64,000 nucleotides of DNA from Ignelater luminosus. Lineage: Eukaryota > Arthropoda > Insecta > Coleoptera > Elateridae. The notes beneath the pieces were generated by a model. That model was not told the origin of the DNA. It made no database searches and saw nothing but the letters and a program-made list of their open reading frames with translations. Where the stretch lies: positions 1-64,000 of the forward strand of contig VTPC01004899.1 of the NCBI GenBank assembly GCA_011009095.1, given 5' to 3'. Every line of letters starts with the position of its first letter. The stretch's first letter is position 1. The translations under genes were made by a program, and so were the position numbers. Shown piece by piece: positions 60,563 through 64,000 of this stretch.

Positions 60563-61598
60563 ATAGAGAAAAATAAGATTAGAGCTGTCATTAAATTTTT
60601 TTATTTGAAAAGCAAAACAGTCACAGAAGTTAAAACCAGATTAGATTCTGTTCTTGGCAACTCTTCATCATTGTTTTCCACCAAGTTTTTGGATGTCTGA
60701 ATTCAAACGTAGACGTATCCACACAATTGATGAACTTCATTCAGGACGCCCGAAATTTGTGACTACTCCAGAAATCATTGACAGGATCCATGATATATGT
60801 TAGACAATCATCGAATAAAAGTTCGTGAAATAGTTGAGGCTGGGCGTATCTCGTATAAACGAATTGTCAGTATATTGCACCAAGAGTTAGGATGAAAAAA
60901 CTTTCAGCAAGATGGGTGCCGCGTCTGCTCACTTTAGAACAAAAACGCATTCGTGCTCGAACTTTAGCTGAGTGTTTGCAGTTATTTAGAAAACATCTAG
61001 TTGGTTTTCTTAGGAGATTTGTGGCTATGGACGAAACTTGGATACACTATTAGGTATATCCCAGAACCCAAAAAGTCAAAACAGTGGGTTGGCCAGGGAG
61101 AATCCGTCTTGAAGAAGACAAAGTCGGCTGGAAAAGTAATGACTTCTGTTTCTTTTTTGGGATGCTAAGAACATTTTACTTATTGACTATCTGGGGAAAG
61201 ACAAAACAATAACAGGCCAATATTACTCCACACTTTTAGAACAACTAAATGAAGCAATTCGTAAAAAACAACCCGGGATGTCAAAGAGACTTGTTTCAGA
61301 AAGACAATGCACTAGTCCATGCAAGTGGAATTGCTCAACAGAAAAAAACCGAGTTGAAGTTGTAAATCGTTTGCCATCCCCCCTACTCACTCGGTTTGGC
61401 TCCGTTGGATTTTCACCTGTTCCTCAAACTGAAAGAACTTCTATCTGGAAAGAAACTCGGATGCAATGAAAAAGTCATCGACGCGACGCTTCAAATGCAT
61501 ATTTTGCAGGCCTTGAAGAAAACCATTTCTGTAAAAGGATTGAGAAATTGGAAATGCGTTGATCCAAGTGTGTTGAATTACAGGGTACTTATGTAAAA
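60563..61598 (+). pseudogene. Mariner transposase relic, irritans/Himar-like
   Basis: The ATG is mutated to ATA (60563), followed by EKNKIRAVIKFFYLKSKTVT and EVKTRLDSVLG. Then come SGRPKFVTTPEIIDRIHDI, NHRIKVREIVEAG and KLSARWVPRLLTLEQKRIRA-type text in broken frames. The first catalytic block AMDETWIHY is followed by a stop. Further blocks are SAGKVMTSVSF, an F-KDNALVHASG block with the second Asp, and PPYSLGLAPLDFHLFLKLKE with the third Asp. The end is LRNWKCVDPSVLNYRVLM. Numerous stops and indels make it an old copy. It starts about 170 bp after the Harbinger relic. No inverted termini were found. Confidence 0.85.
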
Positions 61599-62299
61599 AA
61601 AGAAATTATATCTTACGTTGAATTTCATTTGTTTTCATTTTAAATAATATTGATTTGGCTAGTTTCATTTTTGCGTAGCTCCATTTTTTCTCTCCATGTT
61701 GAATCTTCTCTCGCTTCCTTTCTTTTTTGAGGTTCCTGATCGCGTTCCAGTTTCTGAAATAAGTATACTGTCTTTTCCATCTTTGACTGCAATATTTTTT
61801 TATATCTGATATCTCATCATCATCAGCTTTGTGTTTAGTTTAATTTACATTAATATTTATATCAGATGCTTTATTTTCATCGGTTAATGTATGTATATCA
61901 TACAAAATACCTTTCTCCTGTTGTTCTTTGTATTTGCTTTGTATATTTTCATTAAGTTACGGAATTATTACATTCTCTTGCTTTACGTTGTATTTCTAAA
62001 AATTGTATTAAGTGTTATGTTTTCTGGCAATTCCAGTTCAATTTTAATTTCCTTGTATTTTGTTTTTATAAATTTGTTTTCTTTACTTAAACGACAGTTT
62101 ATCAGACATCTGTAGTCATTGTATTAGTTTAAACTAGTTTTGTTTTACTATCGGATACATCTACAGACTTTACTGAAATCCCAAATTTAGTCAATCTGAA
62201 CGGTTCGTTAATTGAACAAGACATACCAGAGCATTCCCCTCCTTGCATATTTTCTTTAAAACTTTTTATTTGTATCTACTTACCGTTGCTGATAACTAC
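61599..62299. other. Intergenic, AT-rich
   Basis: No gene supported. The plus frame 61891-62115 is a T-rich hydrophobic chance frame. Some minus-strand text (for example GTSKKERKRE near 61715-61745) looks protein-like but is isolated. Confidence 0.35.
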
Positions 62300-62627
62300 A
62301 ACATTATAAGTTTCTTTATCCATCACAATAGGCAGTTCCATATTATTGTAAATTAAAACAATCATTGCTTCATCAAATTATTTCCTATTTGACCATTTTA
62401 TTATTTAGAGCATCCTCAGCAGACATACTAGATTTTGTCCTCTTGGTTCTTTCTTTCTCAGTATGAATTTCTCTCGGGTCTAGATTTAATGGAAAAGATC
62501 TGTTTTTGTAGTATCTACACAAAAGGCCTTTAAATGTCTCTTGAAAATCTCCACTACACCTACAGCAGACTAAATTTTGACCAATTTCAAATAATGATGG
62601 GATGTCCTCAAATAAAGCGCCAACTCC
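62300..62627 (-). other. Possible coding remnant or exon pair, unassigned
   Basis: The minus strand from 62624 to 62397 is open for about 75 codons without an ATG at its start: ALFEDIPSLFEIGQNLVCCR, then CSGDFQETFKGLLCRYYKNR, then SFPLNLDPREIH and an Arg/Lys-rich end. After a TAG and a frame change it continues as FDEAMIVLIYNNMELPIVMD and KETYNVVVISN, ending right at a GTAAGT donor-like site (about 62280-62290). The CC-x-C cluster and the balanced composition differ from the chance frames nearby. I do not recognise the family. It could be a decayed repeat protein or exons of a host gene on the minus strand. Confidence 0.35.
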
Positions 62628-64000
62628 TCAGTTTTAGGAATTAAGATTCAGACAGTTTTTTTGCCTAGTAGTTTTCGAGGTCTAGCAAAATAGTAAAAAA
62701 ATTCATTTATTTAAATTATTTAAAATGACAGTCGAAAACAAAATCAAATAAGCTTTTTTGAGTTATTACATGATGATACTTATATTTTGGAACTGTTTTG
62801 ATGTATTGTTGTCAGAAAAGGGGATTAAGTAACATCAAAAATATTTATGTCATATTATGTCCCAATATGATGCTAAAGTCTTTAAAAAAGTTTTCAGTAC
62901 TAGCCAAAATCGAATAAATCCGAAAAAAGATATCTATTTTGAATATCAATTTATCGGCAACTATGTTTTTTCAAGGAATTCTACAGTTTACTAAATATTC
63001 AGTACCTAATGAAAAAGCAATAATCATGAAATTACTTTGAGGCTTGATATCTCCCGTATGATTTAAAATATGAACTTGAAACATAATTCAAAAAATACTT
63101 CTAAACTCGTTTTACTATGAGAATCCGAAAGCAAGCTTTTTAAATGGGACACCTTCTTGATTTTGATACCACCGAACAGCTCATTTTTAACAGTGAAGTT
63201 TTCAGTTATTAAGAGCAGTGTTAATTCTACTTCAAGTTTATCTCATTCAATGTTATGAAACTGCAACTCAAAACAACAGCAACAAATGTTTGTTTGAAAT
63301 TCCAATTCTTTTCCAGTTTAGTTTTTTGTATTATTTAACTTTCTTTTGAGAGTTAGTAGTTTTTAGACGAGCAAAAACTTTTATGAAGAACGTCTTTCAT
63401 AAAGTTAAAAATAAGATTTTTTTTCTTATGCACATCTGGAGCATATTGTATATACTGTGTTCATTTTAAAAGTGTCCACTCTCAATAATAATGAACGAGT
63501 TGACGTTTTATTGCGAAAAAAGGTATATCTATTTTTTAAGGGAGAATCTCGAATTTACTATCCAATTCCTGATGATGCTTTCTCCCTCACCCCCACCACA
63601 AATCTTTAAATGACCATATACACTTTGTGATCCCCCAAATGAAAGGTATTTTGACGTAGAATATGCCACTTCAAACCAAATTTAAATCGGTTTTACCGTT
63701 TTAGCGGAGCTTTTAGCGGCAACAAATCATTCGTAAAACTTGTACAAAGGTCATAAGTATGCCTAGACTGTAGCTCATTGATGTAAATATAAATATACAT
63801 ACTTACAAATGTCTTGAAAAGATTCATGCTCGTAAATATCTTTTCGACTTCAATAATACATAAATAAGAATAACAGTTATTGCTTTTCCATGAAACTGAC
63901 TGTTATACGCTCGCAACAACTATAAGAGTAACTTGATGTTTTATTTATTGTTTAATCTTAGATTAAACAGATCATTTTCTTCTTAAAATATAATTCCAAT
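62628..64000. other. Right edge, no gene seen
   Basis: AT-rich sequence. A TATACTGTGTTCATTTTAAA segment near 63450 followed by GTGTCC resembles the outer ends of repeat elements elsewhere in the window, but I cannot define an element. Confidence 0.35.

Noticed and set aside
1..64000. CRISPR array, bacterial operon or phage genes
   Set aside because: Spliced insect receptor genes and eukaryotic transposons show the DNA is from an animal genome. No regular spaced repeats of CRISPR type were seen.

Overview
The window is eukaryotic and almost certainly from an insect. It is AT-rich and intron-containing, and it carries a dispersed cluster of insect gustatory receptor (Gr, 7tm_7 family) genes set in a dense mosaic of decayed transposable elements. 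A beetle is my best guess from the Gr style and repeat mix, but nothing here proves the order.

Host genes. I can reconstruct four complete Gr genes. Two are on the minus strand (6779-8889 and 14396-18631) and two on the plus strand (26657-28317 and 47385-49340). A Gr pseudogene on the minus strand (29-957) runs off the left edge. All four intact genes have the same layout: one long first exon carrying about six membrane segments, then three tiny exons. Exon 2 is 69 or 75 bp, exon 3 is exactly 90 bp, and exon 4 is short and terminal. Every intron is phase 0 with GT-AG ends. The minus-strand trio are close paralogues and so recent tandem duplicates. The two plus-strand genes are more diverged. 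No other host gene is convincingly visible.

Mobile elements, left to right: a Mos1-like mariner (2744-3999); a LINE reverse transcriptase scrap (6346-6615); a DUF7869-like relic (9401-10014); a second mariner relic (10270-11160); a LINE tail (11455-12190); the end of a DDE transposase (13540-13775); a 980-bp foldback element and a full-length mariner, both inside introns of one Gr gene (14787-15766 and 16278-17567); a nest of ACAGGGTGT-type repeats (18800-21100); a CCCGGC minisatellite (21337-21503); a Ginger2-like integrase relic (23640-25010); a DUF4817-type transposase N-terminus (25237-25481); a 3.9-kb element with long inverted repeats and an XPG-like nuclease gene, probably Academ (32480-36384); a TE-associated protein relic (43160-43740); a 2.4-kb non-coding element with TACAG(G/T)GTGTC ends (44141-46519); LINE pieces (50640-51095); a hAT element with perfect 8-bp target duplications (52470-54841); and back-to-back Harbinger and irritans-type mariner relics (59820-61598). 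Every transposase seen is broken.

No candidate reaches the level of a clearly new biological system. The best targets for a second look are the Academ-like element with tandem-repeat-built inverted termini, the strict exon architecture of the Gr cluster and its tolerance of intronic insertions, the 2.4-kb element whose ends match motifs scattered through the window, and an unassigned minus-strand reading frame with a splice-like edge near 62.3-62.6 kb. Long stretches (4.0-6.3, 28.3-32.4, 36.4-43.1, 54.9-59.8 and 62.7-64 kb) hold no gene I can support.
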